64,000 nucleotides of DNA from Aureisphaera galaxeae (GTDB lineage Bacteria > Bacteroidota > Bacteroidia > Flavobacteriales > Flavobacteriaceae), in the NCBI RefSeq assembly GCF_028561275.1, contig NZ_JAQQTF010000007.1, positions 62,001 to 126,000 of the forward strand, written 5' to 3'. Numbering within the stretch: position 1 is the stretch's first letter; every line of letters begins with the position of its first letter. Positions 26,283 through 34,189 of the stretch are shown here, piece by piece. Under the pieces are notes generated by a model that saw nothing but the letters and a program-made list of their open reading frames with translations, was not told the DNA's origin and made no database searches. Made by a program: the position numbers and the translations under genes.

Positions 26283-29200
26283 TCGTGCCGTCGAAATACT
26301 TCTTTACTTCATTCTTGTATTTCTGCTGCAAAGGTAAGGCTTCTCTATTCAATATTTCAGTAGTGTTGAAATACTTCTTTACTTCCTCAGGACTGAGGCG
26401 TAGATTGTTATCGTAGTTCGTACGGTTGGTTCGGGACTCTCTTCTGTTCTCTTGTCCTTGCTTAAAGTCCGCTTCATCCAACTTAAGCAACTCATATTGC
26501 AGATTCAACATGCGTTCTAAAGTTCGCTGATTAAATCCTTTGTCCAACAACTGCTGTTCAATCCCTTCCATTTCCTTGATCAACTTCCCGCCGCGACCCT
26601 TAAGGCCTTCTTTACTTAATCGATCCTCTAACTGATTTCGTAATTGTTGTTGCTGTTTGTATATCTCGTATAGCTCTCCATTCAAATCCTCATTGTACCC
26701 ATCGCTTTGGTTTCCTTCACCATCCTTATTTCCTTTTCCATCTCCATTTCCGTCACCACCATCTCCACTATTGCCATCGCCTGATTGTCCTTGGCCATCT
26801 TTGCCTTCTTGGCCCTGTTGTCCTTCCCCGGATTGGCCTTCCTTGGATTCACCTTCCTGTCCTTCTTGTCCTTCACTGCCTTGTCCCTGGCCTTGACTCA
26901 TTCCCTGTTGCATCTGTTGAGATAAACTTTCTTGCTGTTTAATTATATCCGGCAACTGAAATCCTTGTCCCTGGCCTTGACCTTGGCCCTGCCCTGCGCC
27001 TGGCATGCTCATCATTTGTTGTTGCATATTGCCCAACAAATCACTTAACAAAATGGCCAATTCATTTGCTCCAGTAACAGTATATTGCTGACTAGAAACA
27101 CCGCTTCTCATTTGGTTTTCAGCTAAACGCTCCAATGATTTGTCAATGTTAAATTCTATATCAGTTAGGGATTCGTTGATCTTTTCCCCTAACAATGGTT
27201 GGCGCAATGACAACGCAAATAGGCTATCGTCAATATGCTGAAAATTCAACTTCAAGTCATTTTGATTATTTAATTTCCTTCCGAAGGCGGCACTCCCATA
27301 ATCGATGCCTTTGAAATCTTCCATGAGTCCCTCTTGTTCGAAAGAAAACACCACAAGATTGTCTAATATCTGACGCAGCATTTCTACATCCTCTTCTATG
27401 GTTTCCATCTGACCAGCCTGCATTTGCATCTGCATTTGCTGCCCCATCTGCTTCATCTTTTTACCCGCCTTTTGCTGACTGGGTTTTGCACCATCCTGAT
27501 TCTGATTCTGTAATTGATCGGTCGCCTTTTGCTGCTCCTGCTCAACCTCCTGCTCGCCTAACTTGTCCTGAGGAATATCCATAGGCTCCTTTAGCCCTTT
27601 GTTCTCCTCTTGAAGTTCTTTCATTTCCTTTTTATAATCCTCAAACTTCTTGTTGAGCTCTTCCTGCTTCTCTGTTGTATTCTCCTCTTTTGGTGCATCC
27701 GCTAGTTTCTCTTGTTCTTCTCCTAACTTGAAGATTTCCTCTGCTAGCTTCTCCGCCTTTTTGGTCACATAGTATCGTTTGGTCAACTCTACCAGCTGTT
27801 CCAAATTCTTCTCCTGATTTTTGTTCTGTTTTCCAAGCTTCTCTAGCTTTTCGCGCAGTTCTTCCTGATCTATTTTATCTTGTAGGCGCTCCAGTTCCTT
27901 TAACAACTCCTCATTTTCTTCTAGGCGTTTTTCGTTTTCATCCAAACGGTCTTTAAGTTGCTCTTTAAAAGGATCCTCCTCTTTATTCTCTGGCTGAAAC
28001 TTCTCAAGATTCTCCTTCATTTCCTTGGAGAAATTCTTCATCATTTCCTCTTGCTGTTTTTGTCGCTTTATGAAGTTTTCCAATTTCTTTTTGTCATTCC
28101 AATTCAGTTCGCTCTTTTCCTTTCCAATCTTATTCAACTCATCCAATCGCTTTTCTTGGTCCTTTAGTTCACGGAGGGACTTATTCATGTCTTGGATATT
28201 CTCTTGCTGCTCATTTAGCTGAAGATTCTCTTCTTCGTCCTCCGTAAGCTTTCTGAAACTATAGAAACCACTCTTTGAGGATTTAAAATTGTGAATGCGA
28301 TCGTTATCGAACACCTCAAAATAATATTCATAGGACACTCCATCCTGAAGTAGTAGATTACCAGGAAAAGTAAACACAAATTGATCTACGTTATTCGTAC
28401 TAACAGGTATAGACTGTGTCTCCTTGGCATCCTCTTCCCCGACGGGATAATATACCACTTGCAGCTTGGTCAAACCATAATCATCAGACACTTGCCCTAG
28501 GAAATAATTCACTTGACTGTCGGTACTATCTACTCTGGATTGTACGTCTATTTCCGGATATTCATCTTTAATAACCCCAATGGCAAATGAAAGATTTTCA
28601 TATTCCTTTAAATGTTCGTTCGATGTGGTAATAGCATAGTCTAATTTCCGGAAGACACTTTTCTGAAAATTGAAAGCATCATTTTCAGATACAAAAGCAT
28701 AAGCTGTGTCTTTCGTTTTCAGGACAACTTCATCAGTATTTCGCGTAGCCACTTCCCAACGTATCTTTGTCCCTTCCGGCACTGTAGCATTTCCACTACT
28801 GTTAAGTACTTCGTCCTTCCTTCCGGTATATGCCGGATAATCCAAAACCATTTCGAATCCAAGCAAAGACGGCGTTTGCAATACCTCCAACGAATATTCT
28901 TGTGAAGTGACCGAATTGCCATGTAGGCGAAATGCAATAGGTTCGGTGGGTTGTGCAAAGGTATATTCGAAACGTCCCGGCGAGGTTTGCTCTAAATAAT
29001 AGCTTTCATTATTGAAACTAATAGTCGCATTTTCAGGTACAACATCCCCTTCGGTAATCACCTTTACGGTAAAGTTCTTATTCTCCACTGCCGTTAATTC
29101 CTCATTCACAACAACGAATGAAAATGGTGCGGGTGGTTCATAAGCGGTATCGTAGTTCACAACACGTTCATAGCTGTCTGAAAAAATATCCTTATCCCAC

Positions 29201-29706
29201 AGCAGGCTCACCAGTACAATCACGATTACAGGAATCGCTGCATACTTTAAATACTTGGCGTTCCTTTGAAAATTAATCGCACTCTTGAAAGGTACAGGTT
29301 GCAATTCGGAAGCCTTCTGATCTATACTGGCCGCTAGCAGCTCACTTTCTCTTTGATTTTGGTTTAACTGTATGACATTCAACAACTTATCACTAACTTG
29401 AGGGAAATGACTTCCAATGATCTTAGCAGATTCTTCATAGCCTATTCCTTGCTGTAACTTGAAAAGTTTGGCCAATGGAAAAGCAATAAAGCGTGCGAAT
29501 AAAGCCAACTCCACAACAACAAAAGTCCAAAACAGCAGGGTTCGGCCAGTGGGTTCCAGCCAAAGAAAATGCTCTACCAAAAGTGTAATGATAAGCCACA
29601 ATAAGCCTGTAGCAAAAAAGAGAATCGCCCCCTTTATTAACTCGTTGGTATAGTATTTTTTAATAAATTGTTCCAGCTTTTGCTGGATGATACTAAACGT
29701 GCTCAT
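26275..29706 (-). CDS. DUF4175 family giant membrane protein with coiled-coil and low-complexity tail
   Basis: A 1143-residue protein from the ATG at 29706 (MSTFSIIQQ). Two N-terminal membrane helices at about 25-75 and one near 150-172 are followed by a beta-rich extracytoplasmic region to about 475. Then comes a long Glu/Lys/Leu coiled coil at about 480-720, and a Gln/Gly-rich tract (GQGQGQGQG at about 900) with a Gly/Asp/Gln run to about 990. The family DUF4175 is typical of Bacteroidota; its function is not known to me. It is the first gene of the DUF4175-ybeY-mnmG unit. The plus-strand frames opposite the low-complexity region are shadows. Confidence 0.85.
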   Translation of the reverse strand: MSTFSIIQQKLEQFIKKYYTNELIKGAILFFATGLLWLIITLLVEHFLWLEPTGRTLLFWTFVVVELALFARFIAFPLAKLFKLQQGIGYEESAKIIGSHFPQVSDKLLNVIQLNQNQRESELLAASIDQKASELQPVPFKSAINFQRNAKYLKYAAIPVIVIVLVSLLWDKDIFSDSYERVVNYDTAYEPPAPFSFVVVNEELTAVENKNFTVKVITEGDVVPENATISFNNESYYLEQTSPGRFEYTFAQPTEPIAFRLHGNSVTSQEYSLEVLQTPSLLGFEMVLDYPAYTGRKDEVLNSSGNATVPEGTKIRWEVATRNTDEVVLKTKDTAYAFVSENDAFNFQKSVFRKLDYAITTSNEHLKEYENLSFAIGVIKDEYPEIDVQSRVDSTDSQVNYFLGQVSDDYGLTKLQVVYYPVGEEDAKETQSIPVSTNNVDQFVFTFPGNLLLQDGVSYEYYFEVFDNDRIHNFKSSKSGFYSFRKLTEDEEENLQLNEQQENIQDMNKSLRELKDQEKRLDELNKIGKEKSELNWNDKKKLENFIKRQKQQEEMMKNFSKEMKENLEKFQPENKEEDPFKEQLKDRLDENEKRLEENEELLKELERLQDKIDQEELREKLEKLGKQNKNQEKNLEQLVELTKRYYVTKKAEKLAEEIFKLGEEQEKLADAPKEENTTEKQEELNKKFEDYKKEMKELQEENKGLKEPMDIPQDKLGEQEVEQEQQKATDQLQNQNQDGAKPSQQKAGKKMKQMGQQMQMQMQAGQMETIEEDVEMLRQILDNLVVFSFEQEGLMEDFKGIDYGSAAFGRKLNNQNDLKLNFQHIDDSLFALSLRQPLLGEKINESLTDIEFNIDKSLERLAENQMRSGVSSQQYTVTGANELAILLSDLLGNMQQQMMSMPGAGQGQGQGQGQGFQLPDIIKQQESLSQQMQQGMSQGQGQGSEGQEGQEGESKEGQSGEGQQGQEGKDGQGQSGDGNSGDGGDGNGDGKGNKDGEGNQSDGYNEDLNGELYEIYKQQQQLRNQLEDRLSKEGLKGRGGKLIKEMEGIEQQLLDKGFNQRTLERMLNLQYELLKLDEADFKQGQENRRESRTNRTNYDNNLRLSPEEVKKYFNTTEILNREALPLQQKYKNEVKKYFDGTND

Positions 29707-29758
29707 AATCAAACAGAACTTCTAAAATAGCACAAAAATTGCTCCAAGATAGGATATT

Positions 29759-30799
29759 ATGAAAGATTTAAAATATTTAACAGCCTTTAGCATTCCCCTA
29801 GTGGCGATTATTGGACTCACCCTTAGGGGAAATTGGGCCTTTTTTACACCCGTATTTGCCTTTGTGCTCATCCCCATTTTGGAAATTTTACTGCCCGTTC
29901 AACCTGAGAACTTGAATGAAGAAGAAGTGCTTTCCAAATCGAAAAGCAAGTTTTTTAATGTTCTCCTCTACCTCAACCTTCCTTTGGTTTATGGCATCGT
30001 GGGTTGGTTCCTTTGGAGCCTCACCCAAACGACATATACCACCTTCGAGTTATCGGGACTCATATTTTCAGTCGGGATCGTAGTAGGGTCCAATGGTATT
30101 AATGTAGCCCATGAATTAGGCCATAGAAAATTGCAATGGGAAAAGACCCTTGGGAAAATGTTATTGCTTCCCTCCTTATACATGCACTTCTATGTTGAAC
30201 ACAACTTCGGTCATCATTTGCATGCCGCTACCCCGGAAGATCCGGCCAGTGCGAAATACAATCAAAGTGTGTATTCTTTTTGGATTACTTCCATGTTCCG
30301 TCAATATGTAAGTGCGTGGAAGATTCAGAAGGATCTTTTAAAACGTCAAGACTTATCTTTCTTCAGCATAAAAAATGACATGCTTTGGTATGTGATCTTT
30401 CAGCTGGGCTATCTAACTGCCATTTACTTTCTATTGGGGTTCACTGCTGTTTGGGTCGCTGTTGTCTTGGGATTTGTGGGGGCACTGTTGCTGGAGACCA
30501 TCAACTATATAGAACATTACGGACTTAGTAGAAAGAAACGCGAAAGTGGTCGTTACGAACGGGTAAGTGAGATCCATTCCTGGAACTCCAATCACGTGCT
30601 CGGGCGTATGATGTTGTATGAGCTTACGCGCCATAGTGACCATCATTACAAAGCCCATAAAAAGTATCAGTTGTTGGACTATCATGACATCAGTCCACAA
30701 ATGCCTTTTGGCTATCCTACCTCCATGGTGCTTAGCCTCATCCCGCCACTTTGGTTTTCTATCATGAACAAACGAATTCCCGCGGAGATGAAGCCATAG
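29759..30799 (+). CDS. alkB: Membrane-bound alkane 1-monooxygenase (AlkB-type fatty acid desaturase superfamily)
   Basis: A 346-residue polytopic protein with the eight-histidine di-iron signature: HELGHR with His118 and His122, HFYVEHNFGHH with His143/148/152/153, and a third box RHSDHHYKAH with His292/295/296/300. About six membrane helices surround them. AlkB enzymes hydroxylate terminal carbons of n-alkanes using O2 and electrons from rubredoxin. The length is shorter than Pseudomonas AlkB but usual for flavobacterial members, some of which may act on other hydrophobic substrates. No rubredoxin or reductase gene is adjacent. It is divergent from DUF4175 and followed by gltX. Confidence 0.85.
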   Translation: MKDLKYLTAFSIPLVAIIGLTLRGNWAFFTPVFAFVLIPILEILLPVQPENLNEEEVLSKSKSKFFNVLLYLNLPLVYGIVGWFLWSLTQTTYTTFELSGLIFSVGIVVGSNGINVAHELGHRKLQWEKTLGKMLLLPSLYMHFYVEHNFGHHLHAATPEDPASAKYNQSVYSFWITSMFRQYVSAWKIQKDLLKRQDLSFFSIKNDMLWYVIFQLGYLTAIYFLLGFTAVWVAVVLGFVGALLLETINYIEHYGLSRKKRESGRYERVSEIHSWNSNHVLGRMMLYELTRHSDHHYKAHKKYQLLDYHDISPQMPFGYPTSMVLSLIPPLWFSIMNKRIPAEMKP

Positions 30800-30804
30800 A
30801 ATTG

Positions 30805-30812
30805 TATCTTTG
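30805..30812 (+). promoter_or_regulatory. Bacteroidota -7 box upstream of gltX
   Basis: TATCTTTG, a perfect TAnnTTTG match, 27 bases before the gltX ATG at 30840. It excludes the longer frame that starts at 30810. The -33 region is not obvious. Confidence 0.5.
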
Positions 30813-30839
30813 CCCTCTCAAAATTCTAATTCTTTTTTG

Positions 30840-32351
30840 ATGGCTAAGAAAGTTCGCGTTCGTTTTGCGCCCAGCCCAACTGGGCCCTTGCACATTGGAG
30901 GGGTTCGTACCGCATTGTTCAACTATCTTTTTGCTAAAAAGCACGATGGTGTTTTTGTACTTCGTGTTGAGGATACCGATCAGACGCGTTATGTGGAAGG
31001 TGCCGAAGATTACATCAAGGAGTCTTTGGAATGGCTCAACATTCCTTACGATGAAGGCCCTGGGAAAGAAGGTGGTTTTGGCCCTTACCGCCAAAGCGAA
31101 AGAAAGCACCTATACAAGCAATATGCGGATCGACTGATCGCTGAAGGAAAAGCCTACTATGCCTTCGATACTCCCGAAGAATTGGCCGCACAAAGAAGCC
31201 AATACGAGGCTGAGAAAAAAACGTTTATCTACAATTGGCATAACCGTCTAAAATTGACCAACTCCCTTTCACTTTCGGAAGCGGAAACCCGAGAGCGATT
31301 GGATCGAGGAGACCACTACACCATTCGATTTAAAAGCCCAGAAAATGAAATGCTCCATCTAAAGGACCTCATCCGCGGTGACATCCAGATAGACACTAAT
31401 ACGTTAGATGACAAAGTGTTGTTCAAGAGTGATGGAATGCCTACCTATCACCTAGCCAATATTGTAGATGATCACCTCATGGAAATTACCCACGTAATTC
31501 GTGGTGAGGAGTGGTTACCTTCTCTGGCACTGCACCAACAATTGTACGATGCCTTTGGTTGGGAAGCGCCACAATTCGCACACTTATCATTAATCCTAAA
31601 ACCCAACGGAAAAGGGAAATTGAGCAAACGTGATGGTGAAGCCGGAGGATTCCCAGTATTTCCTTTGGAATGGAATGCGCCCGATGGCGGAACTGCTTCT
31701 GGTTACCGTGAGGACGGATACCTTTCGGAAGCTGTGTTGAACATGTTGGCGTTCTTGGGATGGAATCCAGGAACCGAACAAGAACTGTTCGATCTGGAAG
31801 GATTGATCCAATCTTTCAGTCTAGAAAAAGTGAACAAAGCAGGGGCTAAATTCGATCCAGAAAAAGCCAAATGGTTCCAACAACAATACTTTCAACAACA
31901 GGAAAATGCTTCGCTTGCCACACAGTTTGAATCTTTGTTGAAATCGAAGGGGATTGAAACCTCGTTGCCTGTATCGGAAATAGTTTCCTTGGTAAAGGAA
32001 CGCGCCACCTTTGTAAGTGATCTTTGGGATCAAGCTTCTTTCTTCTTTGAAGCGCCCACGGCTTTTGATGAAAAAGCTTCAAAAAAGGCCTTTAAAGAGG
32101 ATACCCCTGCCATCCTTACTAATGTGTTGGGTATTATGGAAAATGTAGCAGAATTCAACGCAGCGACCCTATCGACAGAAGTAAAGGGTTGGATCACTTC
32201 CCAGGAAATGGGCTTCGGAAAAGTAATGATGCCCTTACGCCTCTCCTTGGTGGGAGAAATGAAAGGGCCTGATGTTTTCGACATTGCGGCTATCCTTGGA
32301 AAGGATGAAACCTTGTCTCGTATTCAGAAAGCTATAGAAACAATCTCCTAG
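30840..32351 (+). CDS. gltX: Glutamyl-tRNA synthetase
   Basis: A 503-residue class I aminoacyl-tRNA synthetase from the ATG at 30840 (MAKKVRVRFAPSPTG). The HIGH-like motif is PLHIGG near 15-20 and the KMSKS-like motif is KLSKRDG near 261-267. The anticodon-binding helical region fills the C-terminus. It charges tRNA-Glu and, as is common, may also charge tRNA-Gln in bacteria lacking GlnRS; here glnS is present nearby, so it is probably discriminating. Its stop overlaps the convergent barrel gene by four bases. Confidence 0.97.
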   Translation: MAKKVRVRFAPSPTGPLHIGGVRTALFNYLFAKKHDGVFVLRVEDTDQTRYVEGAEDYIKESLEWLNIPYDEGPGKEGGFGPYRQSERKHLYKQYADRLIAEGKAYYAFDTPEELAAQRSQYEAEKKTFIYNWHNRLKLTNSLSLSEAETRERLDRGDHYTIRFKSPENEMLHLKDLIRGDIQIDTNTLDDKVLFKSDGMPTYHLANIVDDHLMEITHVIRGEEWLPSLALHQQLYDAFGWEAPQFAHLSLILKPNGKGKLSKRDGEAGGFPVFPLEWNAPDGGTASGYREDGYLSEAVLNMLAFLGWNPGTEQELFDLEGLIQSFSLEKVNKAGAKFDPEKAKWFQQQYFQQQENASLATQFESLLKSKGIETSLPVSEIVSLVKERATFVSDLWDQASFFFEAPTAFDEKASKKAFKEDTPAILTNVLGIMENVAEFNAATLSTEVKGWITSQEMGFGKVMMPLRLSLVGEMKGPDVFDIAAILGKDETLSRIQKAIETIS

Positions 32352-33025
32352 AAATAGAAAATCGCCATCGCAATGATGGTATGCGGATTTCCTTGGAAGT
32401 TTACGTTTGGTTCGTTGATGTCTTCAGAATCATTGAGTCGCTGGAAGATGTTAGTTACACCATATTGATATTGTGCGCTCAATCGGAAGTTCTCCAAACC
32501 TGCGGTAATACCGCCGGCTACAAAGAAATGTACGCGTGATATGTTTTGTATGTCCTTGGCTTCTAGAGTTTCGTAACCATCTAATATGAAACCTTCGAAC
32601 TCCTCCTGTTTCAGTTTCATCTTTCCATTCACATTTAAGATAGGTCCAAACTCAAGACTTAAGTGTTTATGAACAATGTTGAAGCTTCCCAGAATATTGA
32701 TCTGAGCAGATTGAATAGTATAGTCGATTTCCTGTTCAAAAAACCCTTGCTGGGTATTGTTCAAGTCACGCCCTAGGATTTGTACTTCATTCTGCACAAA
32801 ATTGATTCCGTAGATAAGGTCGAATGCATTGTAAAAGGATCCTCGGGTGGTGAATCCCATCATATACCCGTTTCCTTGCGTGGTCGTGAAATTATCGGTG
32901 TCGATATCAAAAAAAGTAAACCCTCCCTGAAGACCCAGGTGGTTGTTTTCATCGAAGTTGCGCTGTGCGATTCCCTGCAGGCTGAAACAGAGTAGAGTAA
33001 CGAAAAGAATGTTTTTAAGACTCAT
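32348..33025 (-). CDS. Outer-membrane beta-barrel protein (PorT-like family)
   Basis: A 225-residue protein with a signal peptide of about 20 residues ending GIAQ, then alternating polar/hydrophobic strands and a final aromatic-ended strand (AIFYF), typical of a small outer-membrane barrel. It resembles the PorT/outer-membrane beta-barrel family of Bacteroidota; PorT itself is part of type IX secretion, but identity with PorT is not certain. It is convergent with gltX. Its promoter on the minus strand is one of the clearest in the window (33049-33077). Confidence 0.78.
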   Translation of the reverse strand: MSLKNILFVTLLCFSLQGIAQRNFDENNHLGLQGGFTFFDIDTDNFTTTQGNGYMMGFTTRGSFYNAFDLIYGINFVQNEVQILGRDLNNTQQGFFEQEIDYTIQSAQINILGSFNIVHKHLSLEFGPILNVNGKMKLKQEEFEGFILDGYETLEAKDIQNISRVHFFVAGGITAGLENFRLSAQYQYGVTNIFQRLNDSEDINEPNVNFQGNPHTIIAMAIFYF

Positions 33026-33048
33026 AAGTGTGGGGTTAAATAAAGGCG

Positions 33049-33077
33049 CAAAAGTAGCGTATTTTTTGTACCTTCAA
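33049..33077 (-). promoter_or_regulatory. Promoter with -33 TTG and -7 TACTTTTG for the barrel gene
   Basis: On the minus strand TTG (33077-33075) is followed after 18 bases by TACTTTTG (33056-33049), close to the Bacteroidota sigma-ABfr consensus TTG-N19-TAnnTTTG. It lies 24 bases before the ATG at 33025. Confidence 0.7.
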
Positions 33078-33143
33078 AACAGTAATAACAAATACTTGGT
33101 TTACAACGAGTAAACTCTTGGTTAACATTAAAATTTTTATTCT

Positions 33144-34112
33144 ATGGGCGGATATTTATTAGTACCAATTCTCATTTTCGGGTTCTTCATTGCATTGATG
33201 TTTGTTTTCATCGTGAAACAACAAACAGCAGCTGTAATAGAACGTTTCGGAAGGTATCAAAGTATACGGAATTCCGGTATTCAGTTTAAAATTCCTGTCA
33301 TCGACCGCATCGCAGGTCGTATCAACTTGAAAATCCAACAGTTAGATGTAATCGTAGAAACAAAAACGAAAGATGATGTTTTTGTACGATTAAAGATTTC
33401 TGTTCAGTATCAGGTAATTAAGGACAAGGTGTACGACGCATTTTACAAGTTGGAAAACCCGCATGACCAGATCACATCTTATGTGTTCGATGTGGTACGT
33501 GCCGAGGTTCCAAAAATGAAATTGGACGATGTTTTCGAGCGCAAGGACGACATCGCTATCGCGGTGAAAAAGGAGCTGAACGAAGCGATGATCAATTATG
33601 GATTCGACATTATTAAAACCCTTGTTACCGATATCGATCCAGACATGCAGGTAAAAGCGGCCATGAACCGAATCAACGCTGCAGAGCGCGAAAAAGTAGC
33701 GGCTGAGTACGAAGCTGAGGCAGAACGAATTAAAATCGTTGCCAAAGCCCGTGCAGAAGCAGAGAGTAAGCGCTTGCAAGGTCAAGGTATTGCCGACCAG
33801 CGAAGAGAGATCGCTCGTGGTTTGGAAGAGTCTGTCGAGGTATTGAACAATGTTGGGATCAATTCCCAGGAGGCTTCTGCGCTAATTGTAGTAACACAAC
33901 ACTACGATACGTTGCAGAGCATCGGTGAGGAAACCAATAGCAACCTTATCCTATTGCCAAACTCTCCACAGGCAGGAAGTAATATGTTGAATGATATGAT
34001 TGCTTCTTTTGTGGCCAGTAATAAAATTGGAGAAGAAATGAAGAAGACGAATGCTGCGAAGGGAATTGGTAGGAAGAAAAATCCACCTCCAACAGATGGT
34101 GGTTTCGAATAA
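33144..34112 (+). CDS. SPFH/Band 7 family membrane protein (stomatin-like)
   Basis: A 322-residue protein with one N-terminal membrane helix (about 5-27), then an SPFH/Band 7 domain at about 28-190 (VIERFGRYQSIRNSGIQFKIP; YVFDVVRAEVPKM) and an Ala/Glu-rich coiled coil at about 170-230 (AEREKVAAEYEAEAERIK). SPFH proteins form large membrane rings that organise proteases or lipid domains. Stomatin-type members often partner with a NfeD protein, not seen here. Single gene ending in a strong terminator. Confidence 0.92.
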   Translation: MGGYLLVPILIFGFFIALMFVFIVKQQTAAVIERFGRYQSIRNSGIQFKIPVIDRIAGRINLKIQQLDVIVETKTKDDVFVRLKISVQYQVIKDKVYDAFYKLENPHDQITSYVFDVVRAEVPKMKLDDVFERKDDIAIAVKKELNEAMINYGFDIIKTLVTDIDPDMQVKAAMNRINAAEREKVAAEYEAEAERIKIVAKARAEAESKRLQGQGIADQRREIARGLEESVEVLNNVGINSQEASALIVVTQHYDTLQSIGEETNSNLILLPNSPQAGSNMLNDMIASFVASNKIGEEMKKTNAAKGIGRKKNPPPTDGGFE

Positions 34113-34131
34113 ATAATTTTAAACAATAAGG

Positions 34132-34187
34132 AAAGCCGCTTTGTCACGTTGAGCGCCGTCGAAACGTCTCGCAAACAAAGCGGCTTT
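34132..34187. terminator. Bidirectional hairpin between the SPFH gene and glnS, with repeat in loop
   Basis: Thirteen-base arms AAAGCCGCTTTGT (34132-34144) and ACAAAGCGGCTTT (34175-34187) flanked by T and A tracts give a terminator for both convergent genes. The 30-base loop contains a copy of the GAGCGnnGTCGA repeat (34151-34162), so the repeat may have been inserted into a terminator. Confidence 0.85.
34151..34162 (+). repeat. GAGCGnnGTCGA dispersed repeat, copy 1 (terminator loop)
   Basis: GAGCGCCGTCGA, flanked by TT and AAACG, shares a core with copies at 36245, 37703 and 40534. Similar CTGAGCGnAGTCGAAG elements are dispersed in many flavobacterial genomes. Confidence 0.6.
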
Positions 34188-34189
34188 TT

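Noticed and set aside
26657-26896. Plus-strand Pro/Ser-rich open frame opposite DUF4175
   Set aside because: It is the antisense shadow of the Gly/Gln-rich coding tract.
30593-30598. CACGTG core in the alkane hydroxylase gene
   Set aside because: The flanking arms do not match parS, so only the six-base core is shared.
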